Assembly (NCBI RefSeq): GCF_022698165.1 | Contig: NZ_JALDAY010000001.1 | Coordinates: forward strand, 496,001 to 560,000 | Reading direction: 5' to 3' | Source of the DNA: Streptomyces cylindrosporus | GTDB taxonomy: Bacteria; Actinomycetota; Actinomycetes; Streptomycetales; Streptomycetaceae | Length of the DNA: 64,000 nucleotides | Part shown: positions 16,231 to 25,164 of the stretch, piece after piece | How the letters are laid out: every line of letters starts with the position of its first letter | How positions within the stretch are numbered: position 1 is the first letter of the stretch | Notes under the pieces: generated by a model | What the model saw: the letters and a program-made list of their open reading frames with translations, nothing else | What the model was told of the DNA's origin: nothing | Databases searched by the model: none | Made by a program: the position numbers and the translations under genes

Positions 16231-19200
16231 GCGTTCTCGCCCCCCTTGTGGAGCTGTTGGGTCGGCGCCTCCGAGGAAGCGGGTGGCGGCTGAGGCGCCG
16301 GCGGGGGTACGGCTGTCCGGCCCGGCGGCCCCTGGTCCGGTTCCCGCACCGGCGGGAGTACGGCCGTGGACCCCGGCCCCTCGTCCGGCTCCCGCACACT
16401 CACCACCCCCGCGAACAGCCCGATCAGCGCGAGCAGTTGGGCCGCGTGTCCGAACGCCCCCTCGCCCGCGCCGACCGGCTCCCCGGCCCCGGTCGCGGCG
16501 GCGATCCCCGCCCCGGCCAGCGCGACGAACGCGATCGGTACGAGCAGCGCGTGCCGCCGGTACGCGAGCAGCGCCAGCGCGGGCACCAGCAGCGCGAACC
16601 ATCCGGCGATGAGCACTCCCACCACCGTCAGCACGACCGTCCCGAGCCACAGCCCGGGCAGCGGCGGCACCGGCTGCGGCGGGTCGGGGTTCTCGGCCCG
16701 CCGCCGCCACACGACCAGCCCGATCAGCACCGCGAGCCCGACCGCACCGCCGATCAGCCCGCCCTCGTACGTCGTGGCGGGCTCGTACGACAGCTTGACC
16801 GTGCCGCCCGCCCCGGCCGGGATCCGCCAGCCCTGCTGCCAGCCGTCGAGCCGGACCGAGGTCAGCTCCTTGCCGTTCAGGGTGGCCTTCCAGCCGTCGT
16901 TGTAGTTCTCGTACGTCGTGAGATACATGGCGTCACCGGAGCCGACGCTCACCTCGCGCCGGTCACCGAGCCAGTCCCGTATGGTCAGTTGGCGGTCCAC
17001 CGGGGTCGCCTCGGTGACCGTGCCGCGGGTCAGGGTCATGCCGGTCAGGGTGAGCGGCCCGGCATCCCCGGCCTCGACGCGGTGCGTGCCCGCGGTGAGC
17101 TCCAACTCGCTGTCGTTACGCCCCTGCTGACAGAACGTCACATCCACCTGGCGCCGCTCGGTCAGGTCCCCGACCGTCCCCTTCACACTGGTCTGGTACA
17201 GCTCGCCGTCCACCGCCACGTCCGGGCCCTGCCCGCACGGCAGCGAGAACGTCCGCCCGGACCTGGGCTGCGGTGTGCGGTACTGGTCGAGCGCCGGGAT
17301 GTACGCCTCGCTGAACCCGACCGGCAGTTGGAGGTCCTCGTCGGCGACCGGGTTGTAGAGGGTCGTCGAGGCTGTCTTGCTGACCGTGATGTCCAGCCGG
17401 TCGGTGGTGATCGGGTCGAAGCGGACCACCCCGTTCTCGTCGACGCCGGCGACCGTCGAGCCGTCGGGAGAGGTGATCTGCACCTCGGTCGCCCGGGTGG
17501 ACAGCCCGCCCGCCGGGGCCAACACCACTTCCCCGATGGGCTGTTTGCCGTTCCAGCGCAGATGGATAGTCGGTCGGTCGCCCGCGATCCAGGCCGTCGT
17601 CAGATCGCCGTCGGTGAGGTTGCGCGCCGACAGTCCCGCGCCGAGGGCCGCCGTCGAGTCGGCGGTGGCGACGATGCGGTTCTGCTGGTCGGGGGCGACC
17701 TGGTAGAGCAGCCTGTCGAGCTCCTCGCCGTTGACCGGGACGGCGTTCGCCTTCACTTCGTACGTCCCCGCCGTGGCCGTGGTGAAGCTCCGGTGCAGGC
17801 CCGCCTCCGTGCCGGTCGCGGAGAGGCCGGTGGGGTCGGCGGCGCGGTGCAGGGAGATCAGCGTGGCGGTGGCGTCGGAGTCGTCGGCGTCCGTGGGGAG
17901 CCGCAGCATGCGGGTGACCTGGACGTGCGGTAGGTCGATCTCCGAGAACCCGGCCCCGGTCAGCCCGGCGTGCTGTGCGACGGAGTCGACGATCGTCAGC
18001 TTCATCCAACTGGTCGCCCCGGCAGGGGCCTTGATGCTCTGCGTGGACCCGTTCGGCCGCAGGAAGCTGGTCCGCTCCCCCTTCTCGGTCTCCACCCGCA
18101 CCTTCGTCGCCGCCGACCGCACGCTCTCCTGCGGCAGCGGGCTCACCTTGAACGACGACGGCATGTCGTACGACCCGCCGCTGAAGCCGATCCGCACCCA
18201 CTGCCCGTCCGCCGACCCGGGCGCACCCTCGGTCCAGGCGGTCTGTGGGTTCCCGTCGAAGGCGTTCACGGGGTCGAACTGGGGCAGGTGGAAAAGCCAG
18301 TTCCCGTACGAGGAGGCAGTCACCGAGTCGGCCCCCCGCAACTGCGCCACGGTCTGGTGGCCGAGCCCCTCGGTCGGCAGGATCTGGTGCGGCTTCTTCC
18401 CCGCGTCCTGGGTGGCGTCGGGCGCGTTCTTCTCCGAACTCGTGTACGTGTACGAGGTGTTGGCGGTCACGAGCCCGAACCGCGTGTCCGCGCGCCGCAG
18501 TCCGTCACCCACGACCTGGAGAGAGGGCGAGCCGAGGCCGGGATGGTTGTCGCCGGTCAGCACGGTCGCCCGGCCGCGCAGCTCGGTGGCCAGCGGCAGC
18601 AGGGACTCGGGTCCGCCGGAGACGACGGCGGTGTCGGACACGGGCAGCAGCCGGGCCTGCCCCGGCCGGGGGACGTCCTTGCCGGAGGGCTCGTAGATCT
18701 CCACCGCCCGCTGCCGCGGATACAGCCCCTCCACCTGCAGCGGCGCGTCATGGGCGATGACCCCGCCGGTCATGACCGGCCCGAAGCCGGTCACCCGCTG
18801 GTACCCGGACTGCTCAAGCGTCCGCTTCACGGTGGTGGTGGGCACCGAGTCGGCCTGGCCGGGGTCCAGGTCGTTGCGTACGACGACGTAATAGATCCCG
18901 GCCCGGCTCAAGTAGTCGGCCAGCCCCGGCACTTCGCTCCCGGAGGCCAGCGCGTCCTCGACGGCGTCCATCGCGCGCCGGTTGCCCGGGGTGCCGAACG
19001 GCACGAAGTCCCGTTGCGCCCAGCGGGACTTGGCGAGCACATCAAGAGGCTGGTCGATGGGGGAGCCCCAGCTGTAGATGCCGTGCGCGGTCGCCGGGAC
19101 GACGAGGGCGCGCGAGTCGGGCGAGTACTTCTCCAGCCAACCGGCCGTGGTCTTCCAGTACTTGGGAAGCTCCTGGAAGGACCCCGGACTGAGGATCGAC

Positions 19201-20495
19201 CCGTCCAGATACGGCCACATCAGCCCCGGCAGGATCAGCACCGCCGCGACCAGCGGAGCGAACCGCCGCCCCCGCACCGGCCGGGCGCCCCGCGCGTCCG
19301 CGGCCACCCCCACCAGATGCGCGAGCCCCAGCACCAGCGCGAGCGCGAGCCCTGTCTGGAACTTGTAGATGTTCCGGAAGGGGACGAGCCCGCCGTTCAG
19401 CCAGTCCTGCACGACCCCGTGGAAGGGCGCCCCGAACGCGCCGCCGTACCCGGCGAGCAGCACCAGCACGCAGGAGACGACGGTCAGTACCAGCCAGCGC
19501 CGCTCGGGCATGTCCCGTCTGGCGAGTCCGGCGAGACCGAGCCCCGCGGCCAGCGCCGAACAGACGATCACGACGACGGACGCGGCGACCGTCCACCCGG
19601 CCGACAGCCAGGCCTCGCCGAAGTGCAGATACGCGACCCAGTTCCCGGCGCCGCGCAGGGCCTCGGTGGCGGACATGGTGGCCGTGGTGGTCTGCGAGGA
19701 CTCCACATAGGGCAGGAAGTTCTCCCCGTAGACCCCCAGCATGAGCAGTGGAATCCACCACCAGGCGGTGGCCACGACCACGCCCGGCACCCACCACGAG
19801 ATCAGCTTCCGCTGCCGTGGCCCGGGCGGCCGGGACAGGAGATACAGCCCCACCGGCAGCAGCGAGGCGAGCGTCGAGGCCCCGTTGACCCCGCCCATGA
19901 AGGGCACGATCAACGCCGACCGCAGCGCGGCGACCCGGGCGCTGTACCGCTCGTCGATCAGCGGCAACAGCACCCACGGCAGAAAGGCCCCGGGCAGCAC
20001 GGCGGCGGACGTAGACCCGATCACGATCGTGAAAACGGGCCACAGCGCATAGGCGACCCCCGCCAGCAACCGTGACCCGCCACTCCCGACCCGCAGCCGC
20101 TCGGCCAGCCGCAGGGCACCCCAGAACGCCACGGACACGATCAGCGACATCCACAGCCGCTCGGCCAGCCACACCGGCAGTTGCAGGGCATGGGCCAGCC
20201 AGTAGAACGGCAGCATCGGCCACAGATAACCGGCGTACTGGTCCTGGATGCCGCCGAAGCCGCCCTGGTCGTGCCACAACTGCCCGAGATCCGAGAAGAA
20301 GGCCCCCGGATCGACCGTCACGCCCAGCTTCGTGTCGAAGGTCTGCCGTCCCGGGTGCACCACCAGGAACAGGACGAACACCACGGCCCAGAACCCCACC
20401 AGCCAGCGCCGCGACCGCGGGCCCTCCGGCGGACCCGAGGTGGCCGCGGTGGTGGGGACGGCAGCCGGAGGAGGAGCCTGGACCGTGGTCGTCAT
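16227..20495 (-). CDS. AftD-like alpha-(1->3)-arabinofuranosyltransferase family membrane protein
   Basis: 1422 residues. Residues ~30-430 are an N-terminal GT-C-type membrane block with many helices. It starts WLVGFWAVVFVLFLVVHPGRQTFDTKLGVTVDPGAFFSDL, with acidic residues in the first external loop, and includes GYLWPMLPFYWLAHAL and GLVPFRNIYKFQ. The large extracellular beta-rich region (~450-1330) contains discoidin/F5-8-like stretches (NAFDGNPQTAWTEG, LTDGDLTTAWIAG). Another membrane block near the C-terminus and a Pro-rich cytoplasmic tail follow. This is the DUF3367/AftD organisation. In mycobacteria AftD adds branching arabinofuranose from decaprenyl-phosphoarabinose. Streptomycetes are not known to have mycobacterial arabinogalactan, so the acceptor here is unknown. 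Start ATG 20495 overlaps the upstream stop as ATGA. Confidence 0.85.
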   Translation of the reverse strand: MTTTVQAPPPAAVPTTAATSGPPEGPRSRRWLVGFWAVVFVLFLVVHPGRQTFDTKLGVTVDPGAFFSDLGQLWHDQGGFGGIQDQYAGYLWPMLPFYWLAHALQLPVWLAERLWMSLIVSVAFWGALRLAERLRVGSGGSRLLAGVAYALWPVFTIVIGSTSAAVLPGAFLPWVLLPLIDERYSARVAALRSALIVPFMGGVNGASTLASLLPVGLYLLSRPPGPRQRKLISWWVPGVVVATAWWWIPLLMLGVYGENFLPYVESSQTTTATMSATEALRGAGNWVAYLHFGEAWLSAGWTVAASVVVIVCSALAAGLGLAGLARRDMPERRWLVLTVVSCVLVLLAGYGGAFGAPFHGVVQDWLNGGLVPFRNIYKFQTGLALALVLGLAHLVGVAADARGARPVRGRRFAPLVAAVLILPGLMWPYLDGSILSPGSFQELPKYWKTTAGWLEKYSPDSRALVVPATAHGIYSWGSPIDQPLDVLAKSRWAQRDFVPFGTPGNRRAMDAVEDALASGSEVPGLADYLSRAGIYYVVVRNDLDPGQADSVPTTTVKRTLEQSGYQRVTGFGPVMTGGVIAHDAPLQVEGLYPRQRAVEIYEPSGKDVPRPGQARLLPVSDTAVVSGGPESLLPLATELRGRATVLTGDNHPGLGSPSLQVVGDGLRRADTRFGLVTANTSYTYTSSEKNAPDATQDAGKKPHQILPTEGLGHQTVAQLRGADSVTASSYGNWLFHLPQFDPVNAFDGNPQTAWTEGAPGSADGQWVRIGFSGGSYDMPSSFKVSPLPQESVRSAATKVRVETEKGERTSFLRPNGSTQSIKAPAGATSWMKLTIVDSVAQHAGLTGAGFSEIDLPHVQVTRMLRLPTDADDSDATATLISLHRAADPTGLSATGTEAGLHRSFTTATAGTYEVKANAVPVNGEELDRLLYQVAPDQQNRIVATADSTAALGAGLSARNLTDGDLTTAWIAGDRPTIHLRWNGKQPIGEVVLAPAGGLSTRATEVQITSPDGSTVAGVDENGVVRFDPITTDRLDITVSKTASTTLYNPVADEDLQLPVGFSEAYIPALDQYRTPQPRSGRTFSLPCGQGPDVAVDGELYQTSVKGTVGDLTERRQVDVTFCQQGRNDSELELTAGTHRVEAGDAGPLTLTGMTLTRGTVTEATPVDRQLTIRDWLGDRREVSVGSGDAMYLTTYENYNDGWKATLNGKELTSVRLDGWQQGWRIPAGAGGTVKLSYEPATTYEGGLIGGAVGLAVLIGLVVWRRRAENPDPPQPVPPLPGLWLGTVVLTVVGVLIAGWFALLVPALALLAYRRHALLVPIAFVALAGAGIAAATGAGEPVGAGEGAFGHAAQLLALIGLFAGVVSVREPDEGPGSTAVLPPVREPDQGPPGRTAVPPPAPQPPPASSEAPTQQLHKGGENA

Positions 20496-21277
20496 GGTGG
20501 ACACCGCCGGAGAATGAGGAGGAGGTTCCAGGTGGCCAACTCCCTTATGCCGGGCGCCTTCACGACGGTCTCGGCGAGGAAGGGCCAGTAGCGGGAGCGC
20601 GCGGAGACGACCGTGACGTCGTCCCGGGCGCGCACCTGCCGCAGGGTGGTGCCGATGTGCACGGCGAACAGGTTCTCGCCGAGGGTGTGCTTCGCCGATC
20701 TTCCGGTACGACGCCGGTAGCGGGCCCGCGCCCGCTCGGCCCCGAAGTAGTGCCAGGGCGCCCACTCGTGCCCGCCCCAGGGCGACAGCCAGTTGGTGAA
20801 CGACACGTAGATCAGCCCACCGGGCCTGGTCACCCGGGCGAGCTCACTGAGAAAGGTCTCGGGATCGGCGACGTGTTCAAGAACGTTCGAGGAGAAGGTG
20901 ACATCGGCGACGCCGTCGGAGAGGGGCAGCAGATAGCCGTCGGCGATGACGGCACCTTCGGGTGGTTTCTCGCCGAGTTCTCTGATGTCCGGTTCGAAGA
21001 GATACGCCTGCGCACCCCGACGCCGGAACTCCGAGGTGAAGTACCCACCACCTCCACCGACGTCCACGACGGTCCGCCCGGAGACGGGACCGCCGTAGGC
21101 CTCGACCTGGTTGGCGGCATCGCGAGCGAGGAGTTCGTAACACGTCTCAGGATCATCCTGCTCATGCCGAAAGGCCCGGAAGAGAGCAACGGAACGTCGA
21201 AACGAGGGGTCCTTCAACGCCGCCAAGGGGCGCGGGGAACTGCGCGACCAGCCACGACGAACCCGCACCCGCCTCAC
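20492..21277 (-). CDS. Class I SAM-dependent methyltransferase with repeat-derived N-terminus
   Basis: 261 residues. The core starts at ALKDPSFRRSVALFRAFRHEQ. Motif I is VVDVGGGGGYFTSEF, then AYLFEPDI, ADVTFSSNVLEHVADPETFLSELARVTRPGGLIYVSF and a C-terminal extension (WPFLAETVVKAPGIRELATWNLLLILRRCP). The only start with operon-like spacing is GTG 21277, which overlaps the glycosyltransferase stop as GTGA. The first ~18 residues (RVRRGWSRSSPRPLA) are then translated from a dispersed genomic repeat. TTG codons just inside are alternative starts. The enzyme resembles methyltransferases encoded beside AftD-like genes; its substrate is unknown. Confidence 0.82.
   Translation of the reverse strand: MRRVRVRRGWSRSSPRPLAALKDPSFRRSVALFRAFRHEQDDPETCYELLARDAANQVEAYGGPVSGRTVVDVGGGGGYFTSEFRRRGAQAYLFEPDIRELGEKPPEGAVIADGYLLPLSDGVADVTFSSNVLEHVADPETFLSELARVTRPGGLIYVSFTNWLSPWGGHEWAPWHYFGAERARARYRRRTGRSAKHTLGENLFAVHIGTTLRQVRARDDVTVVSARSRYWPFLAETVVKAPGIRELATWNLLLILRRCPP
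21227..21272. repeat. Dispersed ~45-bp stop-codon-adjacent repeat, copy 1
   Basis: Begins GGGGCGCGGGGAACTGCGCG on the plus strand and ends ACCCGCACCCGC. It abuts the stop codon of the minus-strand glycosyltransferase (21274-21276) and, unlike the other three copies, lies inside the predicted start of the next gene. The core GCGC-N8-GCGC can form a short hairpin. Confidence 0.85.
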
Positions 21278-22425
21278 GACCCCCAGCCCCTCACCGCCTC
21301 CGCAGCCACCGCCCGAAACTGCCTGACGGTCCGATGCCACCGATAACGAGCCGCCCGATCCCGCGCAGCCTTCCCCATCGCCTCCCGCCGAGCCCCCGAC
21401 AGGGCCAGCGTGCACCAGGCGGCCGCGAACGACGACTCCCCCTGCGCCAGCACTCCGGTCTCCCCATCCACAACGGAATCCCGAAGCCCAGGCACATCAA
21501 AGGCAATCGTCGGCGTCTCCCGAGTGGCGGCCTCCGTCACGACCAGCCCCCACCCCTCCACCGCCGAGGGATGCAGCAGCAACCAGGCCGCACACAACAG
21601 TCGGTGCTTCTCCGCCTCGGAGACATGCCCCGCGAACTCCACGCCAGGACCGGCGAGTTGCTCCAGCCGCTCCCGCTCGGGCCCGTCCCCGACGATCACC
21701 AGCCGGCCGCCGGTCACCGGCCGCACCCGCTCCCAGAGTCTCAGCAGCAGATCGATCCGCTTGTACTCGACGAGTCTGCCGACCGCCACGAACAGCGGCT
21801 CGACGGACCGGTCGGCCCGCGGCCCCGGCTCCTCTACGCCGTTGTGCACGACACGGATACGGCTCCGTTCCACGCCGATCTCCCGAAGGGCGTGCGCCGT
21901 GGACGGCGAGACCGCGACCAGCAGACTCCGGTGCTGCGCACCGGTCAGCGCCCACTGCTCGAGTCTTCGCCCGATCCGCGCGGCCGGCAGCAAGGGCCCG
22001 GCGAACCGCATCTTCCACAGATCGGAGTGGACATGGTTGACCAGACACAGCGTCGGGCCGCGGTGCCACAGGGGCGCGAGGTACGGCATCCCGTTGCACA
22101 CCTCGACCAGCAGGTCGGTCTCCCCGACCTGCCGGGCGAAGGCGGAACGGGCCCGCAGATAGTGGCCGAACTCGCCGCCGGCCGACACGACCCGGTAGTC
22201 CCGGAACGCGGCCGGTCCGCCGCAGATCAGCGTCACCTGGTGGCCGAGAGCCGTCAGGCCCTCGGCCAGCCGGTCGACCAGCAGCTCCGAGCCGCCGGCC
22301 GCCGGATTGTCCAGATCCCGGTGGGCGAGGAAAACGATTCGGCGCGGTTGTGGGGGGAGCGCCGAGGGGTGCTGCGGCGACCACGGATGACCGGCGCGCA
22401 GCGGGGATGGCACGTGCTGGGGCAT
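21274..22425 (-). CDS. Glycosyltransferase family 4 (GT-B fold)
   Basis: 383 residues. The N-terminal domain starts RRIVFLAHRDLDNPAAGGSE (GGSE is the donor-site loop of GT4 enzymes) and includes LLVEVCNGMPYLAP and LVNHVHSDLW. The C-terminal domain has VVHNGVEEPG, FVAVGRLVEYKRIDLLL, RLVIVGDGPERERL and LLLHPSAVEGWGLVVTEAATRETPTIAF, the family's EX7E signature. It is cytoplasmic and transfers a sugar from a nucleotide donor. ATG 22425 is preferred because GGAG lies 6 bases upstream; an open frame extends to 22569. It is the first gene of the nine-gene operon. Confidence 0.88.
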   Translation of the reverse strand: MPQHVPSPLRAGHPWSPQHPSALPPQPRRIVFLAHRDLDNPAAGGSELLVDRLAEGLTALGHQVTLICGGPAAFRDYRVVSAGGEFGHYLRARSAFARQVGETDLLVEVCNGMPYLAPLWHRGPTLCLVNHVHSDLWKMRFAGPLLPAARIGRRLEQWALTGAQHRSLLVAVSPSTAHALREIGVERSRIRVVHNGVEEPGPRADRSVEPLFVAVGRLVEYKRIDLLLRLWERVRPVTGGRLVIVGDGPERERLEQLAGPGVEFAGHVSEAEKHRLLCAAWLLLHPSAVEGWGLVVTEAATRETPTIAFDVPGLRDSVVDGETGVLAQGESSFAAAWCTLALSGARREAMGKAARDRAARYRWHRTVRQFRAVAAEAVRGWGS

Positions 22426-22619
22426 GGGTGCTCCAACTCGTCTCAGGGTGCGGAACTCAGTGACTGGTTTCCGGACGTGCTGTGGGGGGACTGAGCTCTT
22501 CATGGGTGAGGGGTGTGGACAGCTTGTGCTCGGGTGGGGTTGGACAGTTTTCGCCCAGCCGTTCGCCACGGCTACTCACCGAGGTGACAATTTGCGGCTT
22601 TATTAGAACTGACGTCATG

Positions 22620-23606
22620 TCACATCGTGAGCTGGACCTCGGATGAGCGGGGTGTTTCCGGCGAATCGGGACGCCTGCGTCCTCGTACCACCAAAACCCC
22701 ACCGACCACCGCCAGTACGAATCCGGCCACAGCGGCACCAATCGGCAGCGTTTCTCCCACCATGCGCAGCTGTCCGCTCTCCTTCTTGGCGAGCTTCACC
22801 TGCTCCTTCTGCGTCGCGGTCGTGAACGCCAGCTTCCGGCTGTCCAGCAGCAGCACCGCGTCGTACTTGTGCCCCGGCGCGCGCAGCGTGCGGCGCGGGC
22901 CGACCTGGGCGTAGACGACGCGGCCGGTGCGCTGGTCGACGACCAGGCGGATGCCGTGGTTGGAGTACCACTCCTCGGCCAGGACCTGCGGGCTCTTCGG
23001 CTGGTCGACCAGGCTGCCCGGCACCTGCCGGGTGCCGATCTTCGTCGGCGGGACCGTGCCGGTGAAGGCGAGGCCGGTGTAGCCCTGGACCTTCTGCTTG
23101 CCCGCGTAGTGCAGCGTGACGACGTCGCCAAGGGAGTTGTCCCACCACTGGTACGAGCGTTTGTGCACGTCGAAGGGGAACTTCAGGTACGCGTCGCCCT
23201 CGAAGTAGGGGTTCTCCTCGCAGCAGTGGACCGGCTTGTTGGTCTTCCGGTTCGTGACCCACCGGTTGAGGAAGAACTCCAGGGCGTCGTGCGGATCGGC
23301 GGCCGGCAGCGACTTGTCCGTGTCGACCGTCGTCGTCACGTCCCACACCGCGTCCCCGCTCTTCTCGCTGTCCGCGACATTGCCGCGGACCTGCTGGGTG
23401 ACGGTGATCCGCTTGTCGGTGACGGTCGCCAGCTCGTCGGTGTCGAAGTAGGACCCCGTGCCCTGGTAGACGGCGGTGGTGTCGATGTCGATGGGATTCA
23501 CGGCCGCCCGTGGCTCCACGTACCAGACCAGCATCGGCGCCAGGACCAGCAGAAACGTGCCGAGTCCCAGCAGGATCAGGGAGAGGGGTGAGGCTGTACG
23601 GCGCAT
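22620..23606 (-). CDS. DUF3068 (PorA-like) membrane-anchored protein
   Basis: 328 residues. An N-terminal helix (SLILLGLGTFLLVLAPMLVWYV) is followed by a large extracytoplasmic beta-rich domain (residues ~35-275, with a CC pair in KPVHCCEENPYFEGD). A C-terminal helix (LPIGAAVAGFVLAVVGGVLVV) and a short charged tail complete it. This is the DUF3068 family, common near envelope-glycan genes in actinobacteria and related in name to corynebacterial PorA. Function unknown. ATG 23606 is preferred because GGAG lies 7 bases upstream. It has its own strong promoter and lies just upstream of the AftD-like operon. Confidence 0.85.
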   Translation of the reverse strand: MRRTASPLSLILLGLGTFLLVLAPMLVWYVEPRAAVNPIDIDTTAVYQGTGSYFDTDELATVTDKRITVTQQVRGNVADSEKSGDAVWDVTTTVDTDKSLPAADPHDALEFFLNRWVTNRKTNKPVHCCEENPYFEGDAYLKFPFDVHKRSYQWWDNSLGDVVTLHYAGKQKVQGYTGLAFTGTVPPTKIGTRQVPGSLVDQPKSPQVLAEEWYSNHGIRLVVDQRTGRVVYAQVGPRRTLRAPGHKYDAVLLLDSRKLAFTTATQKEQVKLAKKESGQLRMVGETLPIGAAVAGFVLAVVGGVLVVRGRRRPDSPETPRSSEVQLTM

Positions 23607-23660
23607 CCGGGCACTCCAGGGGGGAGGGATGACGGAGTTCGGGCCGCTCTGTGGGCGGGA

Positions 23661-23689
23661 ACCGTAGGCGCCTCTTGACGGGGTGTCAA
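23661..23689 (-). promoter_or_regulatory. Strong sigma70-type promoter for the DUF3068 gene
   Basis: On the minus strand TTGACA (23689-23684) and TACGGT (23666-23661) are separated by 17 bases, 55 bases upstream of the ATG. The -35 lies within an inverted repeat, TTGAC-N5-GTCAA (23675-23689), that could bind a regulator. Confidence 0.6.
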
Positions 23690-23769
23690 TGCTTGTCGAG
23701 ACTGGGGCGGACGGGCAGGGGTGGGACACCGGGGTGGGACGACCTCCGGACAGAGAGGCTTACCCTGCG

Positions 23770-23922
23770 ATGTCCAGACTGCTCAGCGCCGCGCTCACCG
23801 TGGTGGCCGCGGCCGCCCTCGCCGTGGGCGCCGCCCTCGGCATCGTCGCGCTGCTCGACGCGACCCCCGACCAGCCGAACACCCCCTTGATCACGTACGA
23901 GCAAGCAGGACAGGGGAGTTGA
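23770..23922 (+). CDS. Small single-pass membrane protein (DUF2613-like)
   Basis: 50 residues: MSRLLSAALTVVAAAALAVG... is a single hydrophobic helix, followed by a short outside tail (DATPDQPNTPLITYEQAGQGS). The size and shape fit DUF2613-type actinobacterial membrane peptides; I am only moderately sure of the family. It ends 3 bases before the GTG of the PucR regulator, whose ribosome site (GGGGAG) lies inside this gene, so the two are a transcription unit. Confidence 0.65.
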   Translation: MSRLLSAALTVVAAAALAVGAALGIVALLDATPDQPNTPLITYEQAGQGS

Positions 23923-23925
23923 CCG

Positions 23926-25164
23926 GTGGGGCCGGCCCGCTCACCCGCCACCACCACCCGCTCGGCCTGGCACGACGTCCCCCGTCTCCAGGTCCGCCGG
24001 TTCGCCGCCATCGCGATGGCGGAGGCACCCGCGCTCGCCGAGGAGATCCTGCGCGAGATCCGCCGCGAGTACCCGCATCTACCGGTCGTCCTCGACGAGT
24101 CCGGCGAACCGATGGCCCTGGTCGGCATCCGCCGCGCCATCGAGGTCTTCGTCCAGCATCTGGAGACCTCGGAGGGCCGCCCCTCGGTCCCGCCGGGCGT
24201 CTTCCAGGAGTTCGGCCGCGGCGAGGGCCTGCACGGCCGCTCTCTGGACTCGCTCCAGGCGATCTACCGCATGGGCGTACGACTGGCCTGGCGCCGTTTC
24301 GCCGAGATCGGCCAGCGCGTGGAGATCCCGCCACCGGCGATGTACGAACTGGTCGACGCGGGTTACGAGTACCTCGACGGCCTCGTCGACCAGTCGGTAC
24401 GGGGTTACGCCGAGGCGGCGGCGCGGCAGGCCGGCGAGCGGCTGAGGCTGCAGCGCCGGCTGATGGAGCTGCTGCTGGCCGAGCACCACCGGGGCGACCC
24501 GGCCGACGCGCTCACCGAACGGGCCGCGCGGGTCGGCTGGCCGCTGCCCCGCAAGGTCGCCGTGGGCGTCCTGCTCCGCCCGGCCCGGGAGGCGGTCGCA
24601 CCGGCCGTCGGCCAGGGCATCCTCCTCGACATGGAGTACGAGCAGCCGCGCATGGTCGTCCCCGAACCGGACGCGGCCGGCCGCCCCGAGCTCCTGCACC
24701 GCGCCCTGACCGGCTGGTCCGGCGCGATCGGCCCGCCGGTCCCGCTGGCCGACGCGGCGAAGTCGCTGCGCTGGGCCGAGGCGGCCGTACACCTGATGGA
24801 ACGGGGTCTGCTGCCGGCCGGGGACGTCCTGTACTGCACGGAACACACGGAAGCGCTGGTCCTGCTCCAGCCGGAGGAACTGATCGACGACCTGGCCCTG
24901 CGCTGTCTGGCCCCCCTCGCCCACTGCGGCCCGACGCACGGGCGCCGGCTTGCGGAAACGTTACTGGCGTGGCTGGAGACCCGCGGCGGCGCTCCGGAGG
25001 TGGCCGCCCGGCTGGGCGTCCACCCCCAGACGGTCCGCTACCGCCTGCGCCAGATCCGCGAACTGTGGGGCGACGAGATAGACGACCCCGACCGCCGCTT
25101 CGAGCTCGAACTGGTGCTGCGGGCGCAGCGGTTGAGGGGGGTGCTGGGGGAGTCGGGGCGCTAG
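23926..25164 (+). CDS. PucR/CdaR-type transcriptional regulator
   Basis: 412 residues from GTG 23926. The N-terminal ~170 residues are helical (GRGEGLHGRSLDSLQAIYRMGVRLAWRRFAEIG), as in PucR-family proteins with an RsbR-like N-region. A degenerate GGDEF-like CdaR middle follows. The C-terminal HTH of the PucR type is LETRGGAPEVAARLGVHPQTVRYRLRQIRELWG (~345-377). The regulated genes are unknown. The stop codon shares a CTAG with the convergent SDR gene. Confidence 0.88.
   Translation: MGPARSPATTTRSAWHDVPRLQVRRFAAIAMAEAPALAEEILREIRREYPHLPVVLDESGEPMALVGIRRAIEVFVQHLETSEGRPSVPPGVFQEFGRGEGLHGRSLDSLQAIYRMGVRLAWRRFAEIGQRVEIPPPAMYELVDAGYEYLDGLVDQSVRGYAEAAARQAGERLRLQRRLMELLLAEHHRGDPADALTERAARVGWPLPRKVAVGVLLRPAREAVAPAVGQGILLDMEYEQPRMVVPEPDAAGRPELLHRALTGWSGAIGPPVPLADAAKSLRWAEAAVHLMERGLLPAGDVLYCTEHTEALVLLQPEELIDDLALRCLAPLAHCGPTHGRRLAETLLAWLETRGGAPEVAARLGVHPQTVRYRLRQIRELWGDEIDDPDRRFELELVLRAQRLRGVLGESGR

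Noticed and set aside
14123..16399. A 758-codon frame ending as a methyltransferase
   Set aside because: Only the last 243 codons are the gene; the rest is Arg/Pro/His-rich sequence opposite the condensation-protein frame.
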